Under the pieces are notes generated by a model that worked only from the letters and a program-made list of their open reading frames with translations, did no database searches and had not been told where the DNA came from. The position numbers and the translations under genes were made by a program. This document shows, one piece after another, positions 17,922-26,742 of a DNA stretch of 64,000 bases (positions within the stretch are counted from its first letter, which is position 1; every line of letters begins with the position of its first letter). This DNA comes from Polynucleobacter sp. JS-Mosq-20-D10 (GTDB taxonomy: Bacteria; Pseudomonadota; Gammaproteobacteria; Burkholderiales; Burkholderiaceae): assembly GCF_018687755.1 (NCBI RefSeq), contig NZ_CP061305.1, forward strand, positions 1,735,099-1,799,098, read 5' to 3'.

Positions 17922-19412
17922 ATGAGAGCACCAGAAGCATTATTTCCAAGTGATTGGACAAAGCCCAAGAAACAGACTGACCTTCTCAAGCTGGCTAAAT
18001 CCATTTTGCTTGAGCCAACTGGCCTCTCTGAGCAAGATTTGCATCACACCTTTGGCAATATGTTTACGCATCAGCTCGACGATGCTGACCTTTATTTCCA
18101 ACATACTCGTAGCGAGAGCTGGAGCCTAGAAGAGGGAATTGTGAAATCCGGCAGCTTTAGCATTGATCAGGGTGTTGGAGTGCGTGCGATCTATGGAGAT
18201 AAGACTGCCTTTGCTTACTCTGATGAAATTAATTTAGAGGCCCTGAATAAAGCAGCTAAATCTACTCGGGTGATTGGACCCCAAGGTGGTACACGTGCTG
18301 TTGCAAGCAAAATCTTTACACCCGTTTCCAATGAACTCTACTCAGACTTAAATCCTTTAGATTCACTAGCACCCCAAGAAAAGATTGCCTTACTCGAAGG
18401 TATTGAGCGTCGTGCAAAAGCGCGTGACCCGCGCATCATTCAGGTTATGGCTAGCTTAGCTGGTGAGTTTGATGTGGTGCTCGTCGTTCGAGCTGATGGC
18501 CTATTAGCAGCTGACGTACGTCCACTGGTGCGGGTATCAGTCCATGTGATTGCCGAACAAAATGGTCGTCGCGAATCTGGGTCTTCAGGAGGTGGAGCTC
18601 GTCATGATTACCACTACTTCAATACAGAACTGATTAATCAATATGTTGATGAGGCTGTTGATGGCGCACTAATTAATCTGGATTCTCGCCCTGCCCCAGC
18701 AGGTCCAATGACAGTAGTGATGGGGCCAGGATGGCCTGGGGTGTTACTACATGAAGCGGTAGGTCACGGCCTTGAGGGCGACTTTAACCGCAAGGGCTCG
18801 TCTGCTTTTGCTGGCTGTATTGGGCAGCGAGTTGCTGCTAAAGGTGTCACCGTAGTTGATGACGGAACACTTTCTGGTCGTCGTGGCTCACTCAATATCG
18901 ATGATGAAGGCACACCCACCCAATGCACCACCTTGATCGAAGATGGTATTTTGAAGGGTTACATTCAGGACAGTCTGAATGCCAGGCTCATGAATATGCC
19001 CCTGACAGGCAATGGACGGCGCGAGAGTTTTGCCTCCCTACCGATGCCACGCATGACCAATACCTATATGTTGGCTGGCAAGGATGATCCCCAAGAAATC
19101 GTGGCCAGTATTAAACGCGGCCTGTATGCGGTTAACTTTGGTGGCGGTCAAGTCGACATTACTAGCGGTAAATTCGTATTTTCAGCCTCAGAGGCCTATT
19201 GGGTAGAAAACGGCAAAATTCAATATCCCGTCAAAGGCGCTACCATCATTGGTAGTGGTCCTGAGTCCTTAAAACAGGTCTCTATGATCGGAAATGACCT
19301 GAAATTAGACGGCGGTATCGGGGTTTGCGGCAAGGAAGGTCAGAGCGTCCCTGTGGGCGTCGGGCAGCCAACTTTACGCATCGACAGCCTGACTGTCGGA
19401 GGAACGGCTTAA
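17922..19412 (+). CDS. tldD: Metalloprotease TldD
   Basis: Zinc protease subunit that normally pairs with TldE/PmbA to degrade unfolded peptides; known from microcin B17 maturation and CcdA turnover. It has 496 residues. The zinc motif HEAVGHGLEGD is at about 278-288, in the HExxxH arrangement typical of the family. The C-terminal half contains GSGPESLKQVSMIGNDL and GVCGKEGQSVPVGVGQPTLR. The partner gene is not adjacent in this window. It lies in the yhdP-nit-tldD run, with the DAHP synthase gene 19 bases downstream. Confidence 0.96.
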   Translation: MRAPEALFPSDWTKPKKQTDLLKLAKSILLEPTGLSEQDLHHTFGNMFTHQLDDADLYFQHTRSESWSLEEGIVKSGSFSIDQGVGVRAIYGDKTAFAYSDEINLEALNKAAKSTRVIGPQGGTRAVASKIFTPVSNELYSDLNPLDSLAPQEKIALLEGIERRAKARDPRIIQVMASLAGEFDVVLVVRADGLLAADVRPLVRVSVHVIAEQNGRRESGSSGGGARHDYHYFNTELINQYVDEAVDGALINLDSRPAPAGPMTVVMGPGWPGVLLHEAVGHGLEGDFNRKGSSAFAGCIGQRVAAKGVTVVDDGTLSGRRGSLNIDDEGTPTQCTTLIEDGILKGYIQDSLNARLMNMPLTGNGRRESFASLPMPRMTNTYMLAGKDDPQEIVASIKRGLYAVNFGGGQVDITSGKFVFSASEAYWVENGKIQYPVKGATIIGSGPESLKQVSMIGNDLKLDGGIGVCGKEGQSVPVGVGQPTLRIDSLTVGGTA

Positions 19413-19431
19413 TACGGCTTAAAATAAAAGG

Positions 19432-20556
19432 ATGAGCCAACAAAATACGAATCCCGCAAACTGGTACGCTGCCGTTGATAAAACGTCAGACACGGATGAT
19501 CAACGCATTCACAATATTACTGTTCTGCCACCACCAGAGCATTTGATTCGCTTCTTTCCGATCGCTGGAACACCCACAGAAGCGCTCATCAGCAAGACAC
19601 GTAAAAAGATTCGCGACATCATTCATGGAAAAGATGATCGCCTGCTCGTGATCATCGGACCTTGCTCGATTCATGATCCCCGTGCAGCATTAGAGTACTG
19701 CCAAAGACTGCTCGCAGAGCGTGATCGTTTTTCGGGTGAACTCGAAATTGTGATGCGAGTCTATTTTGAAAAACCACGCACCACTGTTGGTTGGAAGGGT
19801 TTAATTAATGACCCGTACTTAGATGAGAGCTATCGCATTGAAGAAGGTTTGCGAATGGCTCGCCAAGTGCTGATGGAAATTAATCGCCTAGGCATGCCTG
19901 CAGGTAGCGAATTTTTGGATGTGATTTCTCCGCAATACATTGCAGATCTGATTTCTTGGGGCGCTATTGGCGCACGCACAACCGAGAGTCAAGTGCATCG
20001 CGAACTAGCTTCGGGCCTCTCAGCACCAATCGGGTTTAAGAATGGTACTGATGGCAACATCAAGATTGCTACTGATGCCATTCAGGCAGCTAGTCGTCCG
20101 CATCATTTCTTATCTGTTCATAAGAACGGTCAAGTATCTATTGTAGAAACTAAGGGTAACAAAGACTGTCACGTTATTTTGCGCGGCGGTAAAGAGCCAA
20201 ACTACGAGGCGCAGTATGTGCAAGTAGCCTGCTCTGAACTAGATGCAGCAAAGCTTCCAGCCAGCTTGATGGTGGATTTGTCTCATGCGAACTCCAGCAA
20301 AAAACATGAGCGTCAAATTGTGGTGGCAGAAAATATTGCTGAGCAAATTGAATCTGGCTCACATCAAATTTTTGGAGTCATGATTGAAAGTCACCTCAAT
20401 GATGGCGCACAAAAATTCTCACCTGGAAAAGATGATCCAAACAAATTGGAATATGGCAAGAGTATTACGGACGCTTGCATTAACTGGGAAGACTCAGTCA
20501 ACGTATTACAACGCTTGGCTTTAGCTGTGAAGAACCGCAGAAAAACAAAGAAATAA
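19432..20556 (+). CDS. aroG: 3-deoxy-7-phosphoheptulonate synthase (type I DAHP synthase)
   Basis: Condenses phosphoenolpyruvate and erythrose 4-phosphate, the first step of the shikimate pathway. At 374 residues it is a full-length type I-alpha enzyme. LVIIGPCSIHDPRAA carries the metal-binding Cys, and MRVYFEKPRTTVGWKG, GARTTESQVHRELASGL and MVDLSHANSSKKHERQ are family motifs. Which aromatic amino acid inhibits it cannot be read safely, so aroG is used in the general sense. A strong terminator follows 40 bases after the stop. Its start is 19 bases after tldD. Confidence 0.95.
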   Translation: MSQQNTNPANWYAAVDKTSDTDDQRIHNITVLPPPEHLIRFFPIAGTPTEALISKTRKKIRDIIHGKDDRLLVIIGPCSIHDPRAALEYCQRLLAERDRFSGELEIVMRVYFEKPRTTVGWKGLINDPYLDESYRIEEGLRMARQVLMEINRLGMPAGSEFLDVISPQYIADLISWGAIGARTTESQVHRELASGLSAPIGFKNGTDGNIKIATDAIQAASRPHHFLSVHKNGQVSIVETKGNKDCHVILRGGKEPNYEAQYVQVACSELDAAKLPASLMVDLSHANSSKKHERQIVVAENIAEQIESGSHQIFGVMIESHLNDGAQKFSPGKDDPNKLEYGKSITDACINWEDSVNVLQRLALAVKNRRKTKK

Positions 20557-20595
20557 TGAGATCAGAAAATAAAGTGAAACTGCTTTATTAACTTT

Positions 20596-20628
20596 AAAAG
20601 AGACTAGTTTATTTAGTCTCTTTTTTTT
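20596..20628. terminator. Bidirectional terminator between the DAHP synthase gene and pduO
   Basis: AAAAGAGACTA (20596-20606) and TAGTCTCTTTT (20614-20624) are perfect inverted repeats with a 7-base loop, followed by T to 20628. On the other strand an A/T-rich flank also gives a U-tract. The right arm overlaps the last codons and stop of the convergent adenosyltransferase gene. Confidence 0.85.
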
Positions 20629-21178
20629 CGTGCTTCCATAGAACGTCTTGACCACCCGCCGCACGGTTGAGTACCCGCGCCAACACAAACAATAGGTCTG
20701 ATAAGCGATTGACGTATTGACGCGGAGCATCGTATAAGGGCTCTTCCCAACCCAAACGCACAATCGATCTCTCTGCCCGTCTACAGACTGTGCGACAGAC
20801 GTGGGCCTGAGAAGCTGCGCGAGTACCGCCTGGAAGAATAAATTCAGTCAGAGGAGGTAAAGTCGCATTGTATTTTTCCAGCCAAATATCCAACTGAGCC
20901 ACCTGCTCTGGTTTGAGTAGGGTGTAATTAGGAATGCAAAGCTCCCCACCTAGGTCAAATAAATCATGCTGCACTTGCAAAAATAGGTTTTTGAACTCCT
21001 CTGCAAGACTCTCGGGGATCGATTCGGTCATCAAAACCCCGATTTCGGAGTTCAATTCATCTACATCACCCATGGCGCAAATGCGCAAATGATCCTTCTC
21101 TACCCGGCTGCCATCGCCAAGCCCGGTCATGCCCGCATCGCCAGTTCTAGTGGCTATTTTTGAAAGTCGATTTCCCAT
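20609..21178 (-). CDS. PduO-type cob(I)alamin adenosyltransferase
   Basis: Transfers adenosyl from ATP to cob(I)alamin to make adenosylcobalamin. From the ATG at 21178 it has 189 residues; a 43-residue upstream extension would overlap glcD and lacks homology. Near the N-terminus TRTGDAGMTGLGDGSRVEK is the ATP-binding region of the PduO family; the C-terminal half contains RAASQAHVCRTVCRRAER and YVNRLSDLLFVLAR. No cobalamin-synthesis genes or B12 riboswitch are near. It is divergent from glcD with only 18 bases between the start codons. Confidence 0.93.
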   Translation of the reverse strand: MGNRLSKIATRTGDAGMTGLGDGSRVEKDHLRICAMGDVDELNSEIGVLMTESIPESLAEEFKNLFLQVQHDLFDLGGELCIPNYTLLKPEQVAQLDIWLEKYNATLPPLTEFILPGGTRAASQAHVCRTVCRRAERSIVRLGWEEPLYDAPRQYVNRLSDLLFVLARVLNRAAGGQDVLWKHEKKETK

Positions 21179-21196
21179 AAAACTAATTATAGGTAA

Positions 21197-22711
21197 ATGG
21201 CTAAAATGATTCCTATGAATATGGTGACCCCACCCCCCGAACTCGCGGCTATTGCCGCCCTGCAATCCAAACTGGTATCGGCGCTGCGCCCTATCCTCCC
21301 TGAACATGCCTTGCTATGGGAGCCTGAAGACACGATTCCTTATGAATGCGATGGCCTGGCAGCCTATCGACGCATGCCCTTGGCAGTTGCTCTGCCTGAG
21401 ACTGAAGAGCAGGTTGCCCAGATTTTGAAGATTTGCTTTGCGATGCAGGTGCCCATTGTCCCCCGCGGATCTGGCACCGGTCTATCTGGTGGCGCCATGC
21501 CTATATCCCAGGGCTTAGTACTCTCACTAGCCAAACTCAAAAAGATCATCAACATTGATCCGTTTACTAGAACTGCAGTTGTACAACCGGGAGTACGTAA
21601 TTTAGCGATCTCCGAAGCGGTGGCCCATCTCGGACTGTATTACGCCCCAGACCCATCCTCACAGATTGCCTGCTCTATTGGCGGGAATGTCAATGAAAAC
21701 TCTGGTGGTGTGCACTGCCTCAAATACGGCCTGACGCTTCACAACGTTTTAAAAGTGCGCGGCATCTTAATGAACGGTGAGATCGTAGAGTTCGGTAGCC
21801 TTGCACCAGACTCCCCGGGACTCGATTTATTAGCAATTGTGATGGGCAGTGAAGGCATGCTTGCTGTAGTGACTGAAGTCACAGTAAAGCTAGTTGCCAA
21901 ACCCAAGTTGGCGCGCGTCATCATGGCTAGCTTTGACGATATTGAAAAGGGTGCCGATGCAGTAGCAGCCATCATTGCTGCTGGGATCATTCCAGCCGGC
22001 CTGGAGATGATGGACAAAGCCACTACTCGCGCAGTAGAAGAATTTGTTCATGCAGGATATGACCTCGAAGCCGAAACCATCCTGCTTTGCGAATCCGACG
22101 GTACGCCTGAAGAGGTTGCAGAAGAAATTGAGCGCATGACAAAAGTTCTGGAGCAAGCCGGCGCTAGCGGTATTCAAATTTCTCAAAATGAAGCGGAGCG
22201 CCTGAAGTTTTGGAGCGGTCGTAAAAATGCCTTTCCTGCAGCCGGTCGCTTGGCTGCCGACTACTATTGCATGGATGGCACTATCCCGCGCAGAAATATT
22301 GGCACCCTACTCAGACGCATACAGGGCATGGAAAAGAAATATGGTCTTGCCTGCTTAAATGTATTTCATGCGGGTGACGGCAACATGCATCCCCTCATTT
22401 TATTTAACGGCGCCGATCAAGAGGAGTGGCATCGTGCTGAAGCATTTGGTACTGAAATTTTAGAGGCCTGTGTTGAGCTTGATGGCACGATCACTGGTGA
22501 ACACGGCGTTGGTATTGAAAAAATTAACTCCATGTGCGTTCAATTTGGTGAAGGTGAACGTGAATCATTTTGGGGTGTTAAATCCGCATTTGATCCAGAG
22601 CGCTTATTAAATCCCGATAAAGCTATTCCTACTTTGAATCGCTGCGCTGAGTACGGTCGCATGCGGATTAGTGGTGGCAACTTACCGCATCCTGAGTTGG
22701 AGCGCTTTTAA
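21197..22711 (+). CDS. glcD: Glycolate oxidase, FAD-linked subunit GlcD
   Basis: Catalytic subunit of the membrane-associated GlcDEF glycolate dehydrogenase, oxidising glycolate to glyoxylate. It has 504 residues (E. coli about 499). The FAD-binding PCMH domain is marked by VPRGSGTGLSGGAMP, VQPGVRNLAISEAV and APDPSSQIACSIGGN. The C-terminal cap holds NVFHAGDGNMHPL and TGEHGVGIEKI, and the protein ends PHPELERF as in E. coli. The exact start is uncertain because several ATGs occur within the first ten codons. Its stop overlaps the glcE start (TAATG). Confidence 0.95.
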   Translation: MAKMIPMNMVTPPPELAAIAALQSKLVSALRPILPEHALLWEPEDTIPYECDGLAAYRRMPLAVALPETEEQVAQILKICFAMQVPIVPRGSGTGLSGGAMPISQGLVLSLAKLKKIINIDPFTRTAVVQPGVRNLAISEAVAHLGLYYAPDPSSQIACSIGGNVNENSGGVHCLKYGLTLHNVLKVRGILMNGEIVEFGSLAPDSPGLDLLAIVMGSEGMLAVVTEVTVKLVAKPKLARVIMASFDDIEKGADAVAAIIAAGIIPAGLEMMDKATTRAVEEFVHAGYDLEAETILLCESDGTPEEVAEEIERMTKVLEQAGASGIQISQNEAERLKFWSGRKNAFPAAGRLAADYYCMDGTIPRRNIGTLLRRIQGMEKKYGLACLNVFHAGDGNMHPLILFNGADQEEWHRAEAFGTEILEACVELDGTITGEHGVGIEKINSMCVQFGEGERESFWGVKSAFDPERLLNPDKAIPTLNRCAEYGRMRISGGNLPHPELERF

Positions 22712-23859
22712 TGTCAACAACTAGCAATGCAAATATTGACTTATTTCAAGAGCAAATTCTGGCGGCAGTTAAAAACAAAACTCCTTTATCCATTGAAGGT
22801 GGTGGCACAAAGTCTTGGTATGGGAACGCCAACTCTTATACCAAGTTAAATACCCGCACTTACTCAGGGATTTTGGAATACCAGCCTGAAGAGTTGGTGA
22901 TTACTGTGCGCGCTGGTACACCGCTAAAAGAAATTGAAGCTGCTCTAGCTGATAAGAATCAAATGCTGGCATTTGAGCCTCCCCACTTTGGTGAGGGCGC
23001 AACTTTTGGTGGAGTGATTGCTGCGGGCTTAGCGGGCCCAAGACGCATTAGCGCGGGCAATTTACGTGATTTTGTTCTAGGCGTTCGCATCCTCGATGGT
23101 AAAGGCCAAGACCTATCCTTTGGCGGCAAGGTGATGAAGAACGTTGCGGGATATGATGTCTCACGCTTACTACCCGGATCAATGGGAACCTTGTCACTGT
23201 TGCTAGAGGCTTCTGTAAAAGTATTGCCGCGACCAGCTGCCACAACATCTCTGCGTTGCAACATTACGCAAGCACGCGCACTAAAACTCGTCAATGAATG
23301 GGCAGGTCAGCCTTTACCACTCTCTGCAAGCTGTTGGATTGGCAATTCAATCGGTGGTGATGGTGAACTCACTATTCGCTTAGCCGGTGCTACTGCTGCA
23401 GTTAAAGCGGCGATTCCGATGATGGGAGCAGCCGTCAAGGCAAGCGAATTAGACCCTCAAGTTGCTGAGGAATTTTGGGCTTCTTTGCGAGAACAACAAT
23501 TAGCTGTTTTTTCAATCCTCAACAGTGATGAGACTTTGTATCGTCTCGCGCTTCCAGCCGCCTGCGGACCACTCACTCATGAAAATATCAGCGGTGATAT
23601 TGCTTTGGAATGGAATGGCCAGCAACGTTGGCTAAAGGCGCTGGGCGATGATGCCACTTATGCATCCATCAAGGCCTTAGCTAGCGCTCATGGCGGGCAT
23701 GCAACCCGCTTTAAGCAAGGAAGCAATGTTGATCCAGGCAAGCAACGCTTTACCCTTTTGAGTGAGCAAGTGCACTCAACTGCTTTAGAGGCAGTGCAAG
23801 CACGCCTCAGAACCGCCTTTGATCCAGCAGGCATATTTGCTACTTCACGCCTTCCTTAA
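22711..23859 (+). CDS. glcE: Glycolate oxidase, FAD-binding subunit GlcE
   Basis: Second FAD-binding subunit of glycolate dehydrogenase. It has 382 residues. The N-terminal half keeps the PCMH-type fold: GGGTKSWYG, EELVITVRAGTPLKEIE and FGGVIAAGLAGPRR. FGGKVMKNVAGYDVSRLL is a strong GlcE marker. The ATG shares one base with the glcD stop, implying translational coupling. glcF follows after 20 bases. Confidence 0.94.
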   Translation: MSTTSNANIDLFQEQILAAVKNKTPLSIEGGGTKSWYGNANSYTKLNTRTYSGILEYQPEELVITVRAGTPLKEIEAALADKNQMLAFEPPHFGEGATFGGVIAAGLAGPRRISAGNLRDFVLGVRILDGKGQDLSFGGKVMKNVAGYDVSRLLPGSMGTLSLLLEASVKVLPRPAATTSLRCNITQARALKLVNEWAGQPLPLSASCWIGNSIGGDGELTIRLAGATAAVKAAIPMMGAAVKASELDPQVAEEFWASLREQQLAVFSILNSDETLYRLALPAACGPLTHENISGDIALEWNGQQRWLKALGDDATYASIKALASAHGGHATRFKQGSNVDPGKQRFTLLSEQVHSTALEAVQARLRTAFDPAGIFATSRLP

Positions 23860-23879
23860 GTATCTCTTTTCGCACCCTT

Positions 23880-25160
23880 ATGCAAACTCAACTCGCTCCC
23901 CAATTCGCCAATACTCCTGAGGGTATTGAAGCTGCCAGAATTCTTGGAAAATGTGTGCACTGCGGCTTCTGCACGGCTACATGCCCTACTTATCAATTAC
24001 TTGGTGATGAACTCGACGGTCCTCGAGGTCGCATCTACCTCATCAAGCAAATGGCGGAAGGTCAAGCCCCTACTGAAAAAACACGTCTGCATTTGGATCG
24101 CTGCCTGACTTGCCGTAATTGTGAAAGCACTTGTCCAAGCGGCGTGCAATACGGCAACTTAGTCGATATTGGTCGCAAGTGGGCAGAAGAAAATACTCCC
24201 GAGCGCCCTCTTGGTCAGCGCCTCACTCGCTGGGCTCTGAAAGAGGGTTTAACTAGCCCTAAATTATTTAATTCCGCGATGGCTATTGGCCGCTTAGTTC
24301 GCCCACTCATGCCGACTGGTATCCAGCGCAAGATTCCGGAAGCTAAAAATAAAGCACTCAATACAAATACAGACCCCTATGCAAGACCACAGACTAGCCA
24401 CTCACGTAAGATGCTATTGCTCGAGGGTTGTGTTCAACCTGGCATGCTGCCAAACATCAACTCAGCAACAGCACGTGTTTTAGATGCACTCAAGATACAG
24501 TTAATTGCTGCGCCCAACGCCACTTGCTGTGGTGCATTGCGTTACCACCTAAACGATCAAGCCGGCGGCCTAGAAAATGCCAAACAAAATATCGATGCCT
24601 GGTGGCCACAAGTTGAGCAAGGCGTTGAAGCTATTGTGATGACCGCTTCTGGTTGTGGCGTGATGGTCAAAGATTATGGTCATCTATTTTCGAATGATCC
24701 GCAATATGCCGCTAAAGCCAAGATCATCTCCGATCTCACTAAAGATATCTCAGAAATCTTGCCGGCGCTTCAGGAAGAGCTTGTTGCCCTAGTAGGTGCT
24801 GATCCAAAATCTGGTGTTGTTTATCACCCGCCTTGCACTCTACAACATGGCCAACAAATTCGCGGTAAGGTAGAGGGTCTTTTAGCTGGTATTGGCATTG
24901 GAGTGCGCTTATGTGCTGATAGCCATCTCTGCTGCGGCTCTGCGGGAACCTATTCAGTAACCCAGCCAGAACTCTCAGAACAATTACGTCATAACAAGTT
25001 GACCCACCTCAATGCCGCTTGCGAAGAGTCTGGTGCACAAGTCATTGTTTCCGGAAATATTGGCTGCATCACCCACCTTCAACAAGACGAGATTCCAGTC
25101 CTGCATTGGATCGAGATTGTTGACCAACTCATTAGCCAACAAACCCGAACCCAAGAATGA
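23880..25160 (+). CDS. glcF: Glycolate oxidase, iron-sulfur subunit GlcF
   Basis: Electron-transfer subunit of glycolate dehydrogenase. It has 426 residues. Two ferredoxin-type 4Fe-4S sites are visible: CVHCGFCTATCP (about residues 22-33) and CLTCRNCESTCP (about 76-87). Two CCG-domain motifs follow (CCGAL and CCGSAG), each preceded by a further Cys (LLEGCVQP, HPPCTLQHG). Its end overlaps the yggS start by four bases (ATGA). Confidence 0.95.
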   Translation: MQTQLAPQFANTPEGIEAARILGKCVHCGFCTATCPTYQLLGDELDGPRGRIYLIKQMAEGQAPTEKTRLHLDRCLTCRNCESTCPSGVQYGNLVDIGRKWAEENTPERPLGQRLTRWALKEGLTSPKLFNSAMAIGRLVRPLMPTGIQRKIPEAKNKALNTNTDPYARPQTSHSRKMLLLEGCVQPGMLPNINSATARVLDALKIQLIAAPNATCCGALRYHLNDQAGGLENAKQNIDAWWPQVEQGVEAIVMTASGCGVMVKDYGHLFSNDPQYAAKAKIISDLTKDISEILPALQEELVALVGADPKSGVVYHPPCTLQHGQQIRGKVEGLLAGIGIGVRLCADSHLCCGSAGTYSVTQPELSEQLRHNKLTHLNAACEESGAQVIVSGNIGCITHLQQDEIPVLHWIEIVDQLISQQTRTQE

Positions 25161-25882
25161 GTCAAGTCACCACTAACCTGATGATGGTAAGGCAGCGACT
25201 GGAGTTGGCAGCTTTGGCAGCTAAACGTGAGCCCGAGGACATACAACTACTTGCTGTCAGCAAAACCTTTCCTGCTTTAGCAGTTGAGGAGGCCATGCAT
25301 GCCGGGCAAACTGCCTTTGGTGAAAATTATGTCCAAGAAGGTATTGAAAAAATTCAGCAACTATCTAAATTGCGCCCTTGGCTAGAGTGGCATTTTATTG
25401 GCCCACTTCAAAGTAATAAGACACGTGATGTTGCAGAACATTTTGACTGGATACATAGCATTGATCGCCTCAAAATTGCAGAACGTCTTTCCAGTCAACG
25501 CGGTGAATTTTCTAACGTAGGCCCATTGCAAGTTTGCGTTCAAATTAACGTCAGTGAAGAAGATAGTAAAAGCGGTATTGCTCTTGAAGAGGTCGACGCT
25601 CTTTGTGATGCGATTTCCAAATTACCTCATTTAGTTCTTCGCGGACTCATGGCCATCCCTGCGCCCAGTGATGATATCAACCAACAACGTCAATCTTTTT
25701 CAGCTGTTCGAGAGTGCTTTGTTGGGATTAAGGCAAAGCACAGTAATGATATTGGGTATGATTTCTTTGATACGCTCTCCATGGGAATGTCTGATGATCT
25801 GGAGGCTGCAGTCACTGAGGGCAGTACCATGGTGCGTATAGGTAGCGCCATTTTTGGGAAGCGCGATAAGATCAAAACATGA
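25157..25882 (+). CDS. yggS: YggS/PLPBP family pyridoxal-phosphate homeostasis protein
   Basis: PLP-binding protein with an alanine-racemase-like barrel that buffers pyridoxal phosphate and affects amino-acid metabolism; it has no known racemase activity. Its 241 residues are typical. The PLP Lys is in LLAVSKTFP (about residue 36). Other markers are FGENYVQEG, WHFIGPLQSNKTR, VNVSEEDSKSG-like INVSEEDSKSGI, and LSMGMSDDLEAAV. It overlaps both glcF and proC by four bases; the yggS-proC pairing is widespread. Confidence 0.95.
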   Translation: MSQVTTNLMMVRQRLELAALAAKREPEDIQLLAVSKTFPALAVEEAMHAGQTAFGENYVQEGIEKIQQLSKLRPWLEWHFIGPLQSNKTRDVAEHFDWIHSIDRLKIAERLSSQRGEFSNVGPLQVCVQINVSEEDSKSGIALEEVDALCDAISKLPHLVLRGLMAIPAPSDDINQQRQSFSAVRECFVGIKAKHSNDIGYDFFDTLSMGMSDDLEAAVTEGSTMVRIGSAIFGKRDKIKT

Positions 25883-26742
25883 GCACACAACAAACAAACC
25901 AAAGCGCACATATCACCTTCATTGGTGGCGGCAATATGGGTCGCGCTTTAATTAGCGGCTTACTAGCCAATAGTTTTGAGGCTAATCAACTTTCTGTAGT
26001 CGAGGCCAATGCGAGTACTGGCTTGCAATTGCACCAAGATTTTGGTGTACAGATCATTGGCTCCTTGGATCAAATTGCTTTTGACTTCTCTAAAAACAAT
26101 GTCGTAGTCATGGCGATTAAACCCCAGGACTTCAATGTAGTAGCCAAGTCTTTAAGTGCAAAACTCAAACATGCCACTGCACCAGGCCCACTCATTCTCA
26201 GTATTGCTGCCGGCATTCGTCTCAAAGACATGAGTCGTTGGCTTGATCATGAGCGTTGTGTACGTGCGATGCCTAATACTCCAGCATTAATTGGTAAAGG
26301 CATTACTGGGCTGTTCGCTGATACTGCCGTCAATCCTGCCGACCGCGCCTTAGCGGAAACTATTTGCAATGCAGTAGGTCAAGCCGTTTGGGTGAATGAG
26401 GAAAAACTCATGGATGCGGTTACCGCTGTTTCTGGAAGCGGTCCTGCCTATGTTTTTGCTTTCTTAGAGGCTATGCAATCGAGTGGCGAGAAACTGGGGC
26501 TGGACTCGGCTACCGCTCGCAAACTTGCCTACGCCACTTTAGAAGGTGCTACACAATTAGCCCACAACTCAGATGAGCATGCAGGTGTACTGCGTGAACG
26601 AGTCACTTCCAAGGGTGGCACTACTGCTGCTGCACTGGATATGCTCAAGCAACTCGATTGGCATGGTGCACTTGAAAAAGCGATTGACGCAGCTAGTCAA
26701 CGCGGCAAAGCCATGGGTGATGAATTAGGTAAGACCCAATAG
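25879..26742 (+). CDS. proC: Pyrroline-5-carboxylate reductase
   Basis: Last step of proline synthesis: reduces pyrroline-5-carboxylate with NAD(P)H. It has 287 residues. The N-terminal Rossmann motif is FIGGGNMGRALISGL (about 13-27). VRAMPNTPALIGKGI and the C-terminal signature with VTSKGGTTAAALDML are diagnostic. ATGA overlap with yggS indicates coupling. Its last 18 bases overlap the 3' end of convergent ubiA, and no terminator is seen. Confidence 0.97.
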   Translation: MSTQQTNQSAHITFIGGGNMGRALISGLLANSFEANQLSVVEANASTGLQLHQDFGVQIIGSLDQIAFDFSKNNVVVMAIKPQDFNVVAKSLSAKLKHATAPGPLILSIAAGIRLKDMSRWLDHERCVRAMPNTPALIGKGITGLFADTAVNPADRALAETICNAVGQAVWVNEEKLMDAVTAVSGSGPAYVFAFLEAMQSSGEKLGLDSATARKLAYATLEGATQLAHNSDEHAGVLRERVTSKGGTTAAALDMLKQLDWHGALEKAIDAASQRGKAMGDELGKTQ

